From: Kangiellaceae bacterium
Lineage (GTDB): Bacteria; Pseudomonadota; Gammaproteobacteria; Enterobacterales; Kangiellaceae
Assembly (NCBI GenBank): GCA_030148365.1
Contig: JASBTO010000109.1
Span: 1 to 6,062, forward strand
Direction: 5' to 3'
Length of the DNA stretch: 6,062 nucleotides
Part shown: positions 1 through 5,952 of the stretch, one piece after another
Layout of the letters: each line of letters begins with the position of its first letter
Numbering within the stretch: position 1 is the stretch's first letter
The notes under the pieces: model-generated
Databases searched by the model: none
What the model saw: only the letters and a program-made list of their open reading frames with translations
Told to the model about the DNA's origin: nothing
Program-made: the position numbers and the translations under genes

Positions 1-1197
1 GACTGGGCCAATCTCGCCGGCCAGTCCTGGCAGGATTGCCGACGGATTGGCGTCGGCGCCATGATGGTCGGTGGCCTCTGGTCGCTGATCAGCCTGGCCC
101 GTCCCCTGGTGGACGGCGTCAAGGCCAGCATCACTGCCTACAAGGCGAGCCGCCATCCCGAGGCGGTCAAGGTCTTGCGCACCGAATTCGATACGCCCAT
201 CAACTTTGTCGGCCTGGTCGTGGTGCTGGCCATCGTGCCGCTGTTCTTTATCTTTACCAACGCCCTCGGCGACTATCCGGACAAATACCTGATTGCCGGT
301 GTCATGACGGTACTGATGCTGGTTTTCGGCTTTATCTTCGCTTCCGTCGCCGGATATATGGCCGGCCTGGTGGGCAGCTCGAACAACCCCATTTCCGGCG
401 TCACCATCGCCACGGTAATTGTCTCCGCGCTGATCTTGCTGCAATTGATGGGCAACCAAGGCATGGCCGCGACTCTGGGCCCGATAGCCGTGATCTTCCT
501 GGCCGGCCTGATTTGCTCCGCAGCGGCTATCGCCGGCGACAACATGCAGGATCTCAAGTGTGGCCATCTGGTCGGCGCCACCCCCTGGCGGCAACAGGTC
601 TTCCAGGTCGTCGGTGTCGTCGCCGCGGCGTTGGTCATCCCTTTTGTACTGGGCGTGCTCGACGCCGGCTACGGTATCGGCCGGCCCAGCCCGATCAATC
701 CCGATGCCCAACCCCTAGCGGCGCCCCAGGCCGGACTGATGCAGGCGCTGGCGAGCGGTATCTTTGGCGCCGGGATCGAATGGGAATTTATCTATATCGG
801 TTTTGCACTCGCCGTCGTCCTGATCATTCTCGACAAGATTCAGGAAAAGCGCGACTCCAGTTTCCGTTTCCCGGTCCTTGCCGTCGCGGTCGGTGTCTAT
901 TTGCCGCTCGGTCTGTCGGTGCCCATCCTGATTGGCGGCGTCATGGCCCACATACTGAAAAAGCGTGCGGCTGCGGAGCCCGCAGCCGCAAAGCAGCACA
1001 AGCAGAGCACGGGCCTGTTGATCGCCTCCGGTCTGATCACCGGCGAGGCCCTGATGGGTGTCCTGATTGCGATAGTCGCCGCATTCGTCATGTCGCTGCC
1101 GATCTTCAGCAACTTCGCGCTGGCAGGGTTGCTCGGCCTGGGCGCCCTGCTGCTGGTGATCGTCTACCTGTATCGCCGGGTCGCCAACCCTCACTAG
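1..1197 (+). CDS. OPT-family oligopeptide/metal-chelate transporter, C-terminal part (5' end outside the window)
   Basis: The reading frame is open from base 1 and ends at TAG 1195-1197, so 398 residues are visible. The ATG at 61 lies inside a conserved stretch (RRIGVGAMMVGGLWSL) and is not the start. Family hallmarks seen are NPISG (visible residues 129-133), IAGDNMQDLK (about 177-186) and VGATPW (191-196), all typical of bacterial OPT proteins. Hydrophobic helices recur to the end, at about visible residues 16-34, 68-88, 97-122, 131-150, 158-175, 201-220 and several after 255. Family members are inner-membrane, proton-coupled carriers of small peptides or, in the YSL branch, metal chelates; the substrate cannot be read from this sequence. 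Perhaps a third or more of the protein lies to the left. A lysine/alanine-rich loop near visible residues 319-334 carries a perfect DNA inverted repeat. Family assignment is firm; substrate is unknown. Confidence 0.94.
   Translation, partial: DWANLAGQSWQDCRRIGVGAMMVGGLWSLISLARPLVDGVKASITAYKASRHPEAVKVLRTEFDTPINFVGLVVVLAIVPLFFIFTNALGDYPDKYLIAGVMTVLMLVFGFIFASVAGYMAGLVGSSNNPISGVTIATVIVSALILLQLMGNQGMAATLGPIAVIFLAGLICSAAAIAGDNMQDLKCGHLVGATPWRQQVFQVVGVVAAALVIPFVLGVLDAGYGIGRPSPINPDAQPLAAPQAGLMQALASGIFGAGIEWEFIYIGFALAVVLIILDKIQEKRDSSFRFPVLAVAVGVYLPLGLSVPILIGGVMAHILKKRAAAEPAAAKQHKQSTGLLIASGLITGEALMGVLIAIVAAFVMSLPIFSNFALAGLLGLGALLLVIVYLYRRVANPH
966..990. repeat. Perfect 11-bp GC-rich inverted repeat inside the OPT transporter gene
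   Basis: The arms TGCGGCTGCGG (966-976) and CCGCAGCCGCA (980-990) are exact reverse complements separated by AGC. The repeat lies in coding sequence and encodes part of a hydrophilic loop reading KKRAAAEPAAAKQHK between two hydrophobic segments. The mRNA could form a very stable stem here. It could equally be a by-product of GC-rich alanine codons; no second copy is visible in the window. Confidence 0.7.
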
Positions 1198-1209
1198 TCC
1201 AGGTACACA

Positions 1210-1235
1210 TCACGGGGCCGACGGTGGTCCCGTGA
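1210..1235 (+). terminator. Candidate terminator hairpin after the OPT transporter gene
   Basis: The hairpin starts 13 bp after the TAG stop. The arms TCACGGGGCC (1210-1219) and GGTCCCGTGA (1226-1235) pair over 10 bp with one G-U wobble and a 6-nt loop. The following bases (CCGCTGTTTCTGG) contain only a short, interrupted T run, so intrinsic termination would be weak. It may instead be a transcript 3'-end stabiliser. Confidence 0.45.
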
Positions 1236-1260
1236 CCGCTGTTTCTGGCCGCCCGCCGGC

Positions 1261-1266
1261 TATGAT
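1261..1266 (+). promoter_or_regulatory. Candidate -10 box (TATGAT) for the phosphatase/kinase-like gene
   Basis: TATGAT matches the sigma-70 -10 consensus at five of six positions and lies 42 nt before the ATG at 1308, between the upstream hairpin and the Shine-Dalgarno sequence. No good -35 box sits at the expected 16-18 bp spacing; the nearest sequence is a poor match around 1239-1244. If real, it would let this gene be transcribed independently of the transporter upstream. Confidence 0.35.
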
Positions 1267-1307
1267 AAAGTGAATCCTCAGGCAACAAGCTCAAGGATGG
1301 CGGCTTC

Positions 1308-3200
1308 ATGTCGATACACAAACTGCTTGGTTTTCTGACCTTCCTCACCTGGACCCAAGCCGGTCCGGTTCACGCCTTTGCGGACGCTTCGCCCTCCCCC
1401 GACTCCGGCACCCGGCTGGTGGTATTTGCCGACGTGCATGGTGCCTTTGACGAACTGACGACCCTGCTACAGGCCGCCGGCGTGATTGATGCCAGCCTGC
1501 ACTGGACCGGCGGCGCTACCCATCTTGTCAGTGTCGGCGACTTGCTGGATCGGGGCCCGGACTCCCGGCAGGTCATGGATTTACTCATGCGACTGGAGCA
1601 GGAGGCCGCCGCCCGGGGCGGTCAGGTCCAGATGGTGCTCGGTAATCATGAAGTCATGAATCTGATCGGTGATTTGCGTTATGTGTCTGCGGAGGAGTTT
1701 GCTGCATTCGCGCCTGACGAAGATGCCAGAGCTCGCAAGGATACTTACCGGGACTTTCTCAAAGCCAGGGATCTGAAGAATTCAAACGCCGCCAGGACGG
1801 AATTCGAAAAGCTTTATCCACCCGGCTTTTTCGGTCTTCGAGAGGCCATGAAACCTGACGGTCAATACGGAAAGTGGCTGCTCGAAAAACCCTTCATCCA
1901 CCGCGAGGCCGGCTTCGCTTTTGTCCATGGCGGCCTGCCGCCCCGGATCGCCGAGATTGAGGTAGCGCAATATAACCAGAGCCTGACGGACAATTTGCGT
2001 GAATATCTCGAGCTTTGGCACGGCCTGATTGAGGACGGATTGTTCAAGCCCTGGTTTTCCACGCGGGATCGCGCGCAAGTGGTCAATGCCCTGCTTGCCG
2101 GACAACTGCCCGGCAAGCGCTGGCAGGACCGTAAATTGCAGGCCCGGGCGCAGCGCTTTCTCACGTTGGCCGGAGAGCCGCCCATCAGCAGCGAAAGTCC
2201 GACCTGGTATCGGGGCAACAGCATGTGCCATGAATTCTGGCAGGAGCCCATCGTCGATGCTGCACTCGCCCGGCTGGGCGCCACGCGCGTCGTGGTCGGC
2301 CATACGCCGACGCCCGGACGCCAGGTCATGAGCCGGCTGGGTGGCAAGGTCCTGTTGCTCGATACCGGAATGCTGAAAAGCCATTATCACGGCCACCCGA
2401 GTGCGCTGGTGATCGAAAACGGGGACTTGCGGGTTCTGGACCCGGAAAATCCGGACATTTCCCGGCCCCTTGCCAGTCCGATACGCCTGATCGATCCGCC
2501 CAACAATCTGCCCGCCGATACCCTCGAGGCAGCGCTGAAAAATGCCCGTCTGGTGGATTCGGAAATCATCGCCGGCAGCTTTACCAAACCGGAGAAGGTC
2601 ACACTGGCAGATGGCGAACGGAAAATTCGCGGCATATTCAAAAGCTATGACTCCGACCCGGGTTTGCACAGGGGCCAATGGCCACGCCTCGGCGACAAGG
2701 CGGATCGCTACCAACACGATATTGCCGCCTGGCGCCTGGATCAGATGCTCGGCCTGAACATGGTACCGGTGACCGTTGAGCGGGAGCTGGGCGGCAAGGT
2801 TGGCGCTCTCCAGTACTGGCTGGAAAACAGTGCCAGCAAATCAGACCTGATTACACAGAACCGGGAGTTTGACAGCTGGTGTGATCAGGCGGGCGAAATG
2901 GCCTTGATGGAGATCTTCGACGCGCTTATCTACAACGATGATCGCAATACCGGCAATCGCCTCTACACTGAAGACAATGGCAACCTGTGGCTGATTGATC
3001 ATTCCCGCGCCTTTCGCAACAAGCGCAGCCTGCCCCAAGACCATGCCAACACCCGATTCGTGATCGGACCGACTTTGCGAAAAAATCTGGCGGCCCTGAA
3101 TGAAGACAATCTTTCCGCCACCATGAACGGACTGCTGCACAAATACCAGATCCGCGCCCTGCTCAGCCGCCGGGACAAAATACTCGAGCAGGCCCGGTAG
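1308..3200 (+). CDS. Exported two-domain protein: Shewanella-like (PPP-type) metallophosphatase fused to a HipA/Fam20C-like kinase-fold domain
   Basis: 630 residues, ATG 1308, stop TAG 3198-3200; Shine-Dalgarno AAGGA at 1293-1297, 10 nt before the ATG. Residues 1-25 resemble a Sec signal peptide (basic start, hydrophobic LLGFLTFLTW, possible cleavage after VHA23 or AFA25), implying periplasmic or secreted location. Residues about 35-370 carry the PPP metallophosphatase motifs in order: ADVHG (41-45; usually GDxHG), GDLLDRG (77-83), GNHE (112-115), HGG (207-209) and GHT (331-333), plus WYR (300-302) and LDTG (352-355). The NHEVMNLIGDLRYV stretch is typical of Shewanella-like phosphatases, which remove phosphate from proteins using two metal ions. 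Residues about 404-628 look like a kinase fold: FK (444-445), LGLNMVPVTV (481-490), hinge-like LQYWLE (501-506), catalytic-loop-like DDRNTGN (544-550) and metal-binding-like IDH (563-565). The substrate and actual kinase activity are unknown. The gene ends 9 bp from the convergent carrier gene. Phosphatase domain: confident; kinase-like domain: probable, from motif order only. Confidence 0.93.
   Translation: MSIHKLLGFLTFLTWTQAGPVHAFADASPSPDSGTRLVVFADVHGAFDELTTLLQAAGVIDASLHWTGGATHLVSVGDLLDRGPDSRQVMDLLMRLEQEAAARGGQVQMVLGNHEVMNLIGDLRYVSAEEFAAFAPDEDARARKDTYRDFLKARDLKNSNAARTEFEKLYPPGFFGLREAMKPDGQYGKWLLEKPFIHREAGFAFVHGGLPPRIAEIEVAQYNQSLTDNLREYLELWHGLIEDGLFKPWFSTRDRAQVVNALLAGQLPGKRWQDRKLQARAQRFLTLAGEPPISSESPTWYRGNSMCHEFWQEPIVDAALARLGATRVVVGHTPTPGRQVMSRLGGKVLLLDTGMLKSHYHGHPSALVIENGDLRVLDPENPDISRPLASPIRLIDPPNNLPADTLEAALKNARLVDSEIIAGSFTKPEKVTLADGERKIRGIFKSYDSDPGLHRGQWPRLGDKADRYQHDIAAWRLDQMLGLNMVPVTVERELGGKVGALQYWLENSASKSDLITQNREFDSWCDQAGEMALMEIFDALIYNDDRNTGNRLYTEDNGNLWLIDHSRAFRNKRSLPQDHANTRFVIGPTLRKNLAALNEDNLSATMNGLLHKYQIRALLSRRDKILEQAR
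2093..2118. repeat. 9-bp inverted repeat inside the phosphatase domain coding sequence
   Basis: GCTTGCCGG (2093-2101) and CCGGCAAGC (2110-2118) are exact reverse complements with an 8-nt loop. It sits in codons for ALLAGQLPGKRW, a segment between the HGG and GHT phosphatase motifs. No function is evident; arms of this length can arise by chance in GC-rich coding DNA. Confidence 0.4.
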
Positions 3201-3209
3201 AACAGCTAC

Positions 3210-4907
3210 TCACAGGGACTCCGCGTTCTCGACAATTATCCGGAACCGGGTCTTTGCCTGCAGCCCGTCGAAGTCACGGGCTATCACTTCCAGTTCCATT
3301 ACTCCTTGCTGCTCCGGCGGCGGCTTCAGGATAAAGCTGCGGCGCAGTCCGTCGAACCGGATCCAGTTCGGCAGAGGTGCACCGTCACAGCTTTGCACAT
3401 GATAAGACAGCGCATCGCCGACATCGGGATCCATGAAGGTATCCGGTGACAGGCGAAACCGGGTCAAGCCCCCGGCCGGCGCCACGCAATCGGGAATGGG
3501 CGCCGCCACCACTGGCGGTTCATTGGACAGGTTGTCCCGGACCCGGACCTTGTTGGACTTGCGAATAGCCGCAGCGACGGCCAGGGCACCCGTTGCCAGC
3601 AATATATTGAACAGTACAAATTGCTGTACGCCCATCGCCATCCAGGTCACCCCGACAAAAACGCTGGCGCCATAAATCAAATCCCCAAAGCGGTAGAAAA
3701 AAGTGTCGATGGTGTTCTTGCCGACGTACTTGGCTTCCCGATCAAGGGGCAGGAAAAGCGCATGGCGCCCGGTATTCTGCACCGAGTAGTTGATACTGTT
3801 TTCGGCAATCATACCGAGTCGGACGATGGCCAGCGCCGGGATCAGAAATATCAGGCCATAACTGGCGACCATCACCAGCGGCAATATCAGCATGGCGCCG
3901 CCAACGCCGAACCAGCGAAACAGCCTTGAGACCAGAAACAACTGCAGGAGCAGTCCAGCGAGGGTGAACCAGGCGACATAATCGGCATAGAAACGGGTCA
4001 TGAAATCCTGCTCGGAGGCAAACTCTCCCGTCCGGGCTCCCTGTTCCGCCGCTTCCACGACATAACTGGCAAGAATATATTCGCCGGTCGAGTTGACCCA
4101 GTTAATCAGCACAATAAAAACCGCAATCAACAACAGGTAACGATCCTGCAACACCAGGCTGAATCCCCGCCGCCAGGCATTGTCCGGCGGCGGCTTCCTG
4201 TCACGCTGACGCGCGGCGGACGCCGCCGGGATCAGGGATTGGCCGAACTTCGCAATCGGCGCCACCAGCAGCAACAGAACGGCAGCCAGAATCATCAGGC
4301 CATAGGGTCCGAGACTGGCATTCAGGGCACCGGCGGCTTTGGCGCCGGCCCAGGCGCCGAGGGCACCACCCACGGCGATTACCGCGAACAGACGTTGACC
4401 GCTTTTGACGTTGTAACTGTCCGCCGCGAATGCCCAGAACAGCGCCACCACCATGACGTTGAAGATGCCCAGCCAGATATAGAAGGCCAGCCCGACGCTG
4501 ACAGAGCCATAGCCGCACACAGCGAAAATGACCAGATTGATACTGAAGAAACCGGTCACCCATTGCAGCATGCGGGAGCGCTCGCGGGTATGACCATTAT
4601 GGTGATAGAGCCAGGTGAACACCGGGACCAACAGCAGCAGCAGACCGGCCTGGGCGGCGGTCGCGTAACTTTTCAGTTCCGGGCTGCCCTCGGCGAGGAT
4701 CAGGGGATCGCGGAGCACCTTGAGCAGGTAATAGGCAAACATCAGCAGAAACACGTCCGCGCACAAGAGCACTACACTCCAGCCCTCGCCCGCGCGCATC
4801 CGGGTAAACAGCGACAGCAGTCGCTCGAGCGGGGAAAATTCCTGGTGCCTTACTTCCATATGGCAAATTCCGTCATTGACCTGACTCCCTGCTGGCTGCT
4901 GATTCAT
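3210..4907 (-). CDS. NTP/NDP-exchanger-like (ATP/ADP-translocase-type) 12-helix membrane carrier with a C-terminal cadherin-like (CADG) domain
   Basis: 565 residues from ATG 4905-4907; stop TGA at 3210-3212. About twelve hydrophobic segments are visible, near residues 45-64, 82-101, 114-132, 138-160, 172-194, 201-218, 256-275, 310-330, 336-356, 357-375, 402-424 and 428-448. Family signatures include LLKVLRDPLIL (61-71), LKSYATAAQA (78-87), NYSVQNTGRHALFLP (373-387) and KYVGKNTIDTFFYRFGD (393-409), matching the ATP/ADP-translocase-like group within the MFS superfamily. Characterised members in intracellular bacteria and plastids exchange nucleotides; substrates of the homologues in free-living bacteria are mostly unknown. 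Residues about 463-562 form an added domain with FMDPDVGDALSYHV, LPNWIRFD and VIARDFDG, the pattern of CADG/putative-Ig domains of surface proteins. An internal ATG at 4857-4859 (residue 17) is an alternative start: it has GGA about 9 nt upstream and begins nearer the conserved ERLLSLFTRMRAGEG, whereas the longer start has AAGG only 4 nt away. The gene is convergent with the phosphatase gene and divergent from mtfA. Confidence 0.92.
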   Translation of the reverse strand: MNQQPAGSQVNDGICHMEVRHQEFSPLERLLSLFTRMRAGEGWSVVLLCADVFLLMFAYYLLKVLRDPLILAEGSPELKSYATAAQAGLLLLLVPVFTWLYHHNGHTRERSRMLQWVTGFFSINLVIFAVCGYGSVSVGLAFYIWLGIFNVMVVALFWAFAADSYNVKSGQRLFAVIAVGGALGAWAGAKAAGALNASLGPYGLMILAAVLLLLVAPIAKFGQSLIPAASAARQRDRKPPPDNAWRRGFSLVLQDRYLLLIAVFIVLINWVNSTGEYILASYVVEAAEQGARTGEFASEQDFMTRFYADYVAWFTLAGLLLQLFLVSRLFRWFGVGGAMLILPLVMVASYGLIFLIPALAIVRLGMIAENSINYSVQNTGRHALFLPLDREAKYVGKNTIDTFFYRFGDLIYGASVFVGVTWMAMGVQQFVLFNILLATGALAVAAAIRKSNKVRVRDNLSNEPPVVAAPIPDCVAPAGGLTRFRLSPDTFMDPDVGDALSYHVQSCDGAPLPNWIRFDGLRRSFILKPPPEQQGVMELEVIARDFDGLQAKTRFRIIVENAESL

Positions 4908-5005
4908 TCTACCTTGGCGACGGAATTTTTCCGAGTTGCGCCTCTGACTTGATATTGAATACCCGGACCCCCATCACTCTTGCAACACCCTTTCGGATAA
5001 CAATA
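4908..5005. promoter_or_regulatory. Divergent intergenic region between the carrier gene and mtfA, with a small palindrome
   Basis: These 98 bp (up to 146 bp if the carrier starts at 4859) must hold the 5' control signals of both genes, since they face away from each other. It contains the 13-nt palindrome CGGAATTTTTCCG (4921-4933; 5-bp arms, 3-nt loop), which would lie in or near the carrier leader. It is also more AT-rich around 4949-4961 than the flanking genes. I could not identify a convincing -35/-10 pair on either strand. Confidence 0.4.
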
Positions 5006-5830
5006 ATGTCTCCACTGCTGGTTATTCTCGTCGTGACGGTGCTGATCCTGGCCGTTATCATCAGCCGTCCCTGGCGCCGTCGTATGCAACGACGGCGAAT
5101 CGCCGGGCGCCCCTTCCCCGATGCCTGGCGAAAGGTCTTGCGCGCACGGCTGCCCTGGTTTCTGACCATGCCGGCAGACTTGCAGTTACAACTCAAGGGA
5201 CACATTCAGGTGTTTCTCGAAGAGAAAAACTTTATCGGCTGCGCGGGACTGGAAGTCGACGATGATATTCGCGTGACCATCGCCGCGCAGGCCTGCCTGC
5301 TGCTGCTGAACCGGCATACGGACTATTTTCCGCAATTGCGGAGCGTACTGGTCTATCCCGCCGCCTTTATCGCCAACCGGCCGGAACAGGACGAGACGGG
5401 CGTTCTGCACCACCGGAACCGGACGCTGCTGGGTGAGTCCTGGAGCCACGGCCAGGTCATCGTTTCCTGGCAGGATGCCGTGGCAGGCGCCGCCGATTAC
5501 GGCGACGGTACCAATGTTGTCATTCACGAATTTGCCCATCAGCTCGACCAGGAAACCGGCTCGGCCAATGGTGTCCCCTACCTTGGCCGAAAAGGCGATT
5601 ATCAGCGCTGGTCAAGCGTGCTGGGGCAGGCATTTGAGGAGTTGCAGACCCAGGCCGCCCGCGGCGAGGACAGCTTGCTCGATCCCTATGGCGCCACCAA
5701 CCCGGCGGAGTTTTTTGCCGTCGCCAGCGAAGTCTTCTTTGAACAGGCGCTCGCTCTCAACCAGCAGTATCCGGAACTTTACCGCGAATTGTCCGCCTAC
5801 TACCGGGTCAACCCATTATCCTGGCGCTAA
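5006..5830 (+). CDS. mtfA: MtfA-family (M90) zinc metallopeptidase with N-terminal membrane anchor
   Basis: 274 residues from ATG 5006; stop TAA 5828-5830. I chose this start because GGA at 4995-4997 sits 8 nt upstream and the protein then opens directly with a membrane segment. The frame can be extended to a TTG at 4949, but the added 19 residues look like leader sequence. Residues 3-19 are strongly hydrophobic and are followed by RPWRRRMQRRR, so the positive-inside rule puts the catalytic part in the cytoplasm. The zinc-binding site HEFAHQLD is at 174-181 (H174, E175, H178), followed by GVPYLG (189-194) and NPAEFFAVASEVFF (232-245), where a conserved Glu probably completes the metal site. 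This order matches E. coli MtfA, which has HEVAHKLD and DPAECFAVLSEYFF. E. coli MtfA binds the glucose repressor Mlc and has peptidase activity; whether this organism has Mlc cannot be told here. Length is near that of E. coli MtfA, which as I recall it lacks an N-terminal membrane helix. Confidence 0.95.
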   Translation: MSPLLVILVVTVLILAVIISRPWRRRMQRRRIAGRPFPDAWRKVLRARLPWFLTMPADLQLQLKGHIQVFLEEKNFIGCAGLEVDDDIRVTIAAQACLLLLNRHTDYFPQLRSVLVYPAAFIANRPEQDETGVLHHRNRTLLGESWSHGQVIVSWQDAVAGAADYGDGTNVVIHEFAHQLDQETGSANGVPYLGRKGDYQRWSSVLGQAFEELQTQAARGEDSLLDPYGATNPAEFFAVASEVFFEQALALNQQYPELYRELSAYYRVNPLSWR

Positions 5831-5878
5831 CAGACCGCGACATTCTCCTGGAAATTCGTCCTGTTCCACAAATCCGAC

Positions 5879-5915
5879 AAAAAAAACCACGGCACAACTG
5901 CCATTCTGTTATTTT
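5879..5915 (+). terminator. Weak hairpin flanked by A and T tracts after mtfA
   Basis: Eight A residues (5879-5886) precede a short stem, GGCA (5891-5894) with TGCC (5899-5902) around a CAAC loop, followed by a T-rich run (ATTCTGTTATTTT, 5903-5915). The layout resembles a bidirectional intrinsic terminator 50-85 bp after the mtfA stop, but the core stem is only 4 bp. The same stretch overlaps a poor promoter-like pair (CTGCCA 5898-5903, 17 bp, GATAAG 5921-5926) that could serve the next gene. Neither role is secure. Confidence 0.28.
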
Positions 5916-5952
5916 GCGCCGATAAGAAACAGAAACGGACACACCTGGGGAA

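Noticed and set aside
36..1235. Long plus-strand frame of 399 codons overlapping the OPT transporter in another frame
   Set aside because: Its translation is Arg/Gly/Pro-rich and low in family-like motifs, typical of a shadow frame in GC-rich DNA, while the other frame gives clear OPT signatures.
1782..2717. Minus-strand frame of 311 codons opposite the phosphatase/kinase-like gene
   Set aside because: Lies antisense to a frame with complete phosphatase motifs; no recognisable domain.
4213..4228. Short GC inverted repeat (CGGCGG/CCGCCG) in the carrier gene
   Set aside because: Only 6-bp arms in Ala/Gly-rich codons of the loop between helices 6 and 7; expected by chance.
4239..4952. Plus-strand frame of 237 codons opposite the carrier gene
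   Set aside because: Gln/Glu/His-rich translation of the antisense strand of membrane helices, without family features; a shadow frame.
4949..5005. TTG at 4949 as the start of mtfA
   Set aside because: The added 19 residues are not membrane- or family-like, and the ATG at 5006 has a Shine-Dalgarno GGA at good spacing.
5879..5904. Minus-strand intrinsic terminator (hairpin followed by T8)
   Set aside because: The T8 run is good, but the stem is about 4 strong pairs and no minus-strand gene is visible to its right that it would serve.
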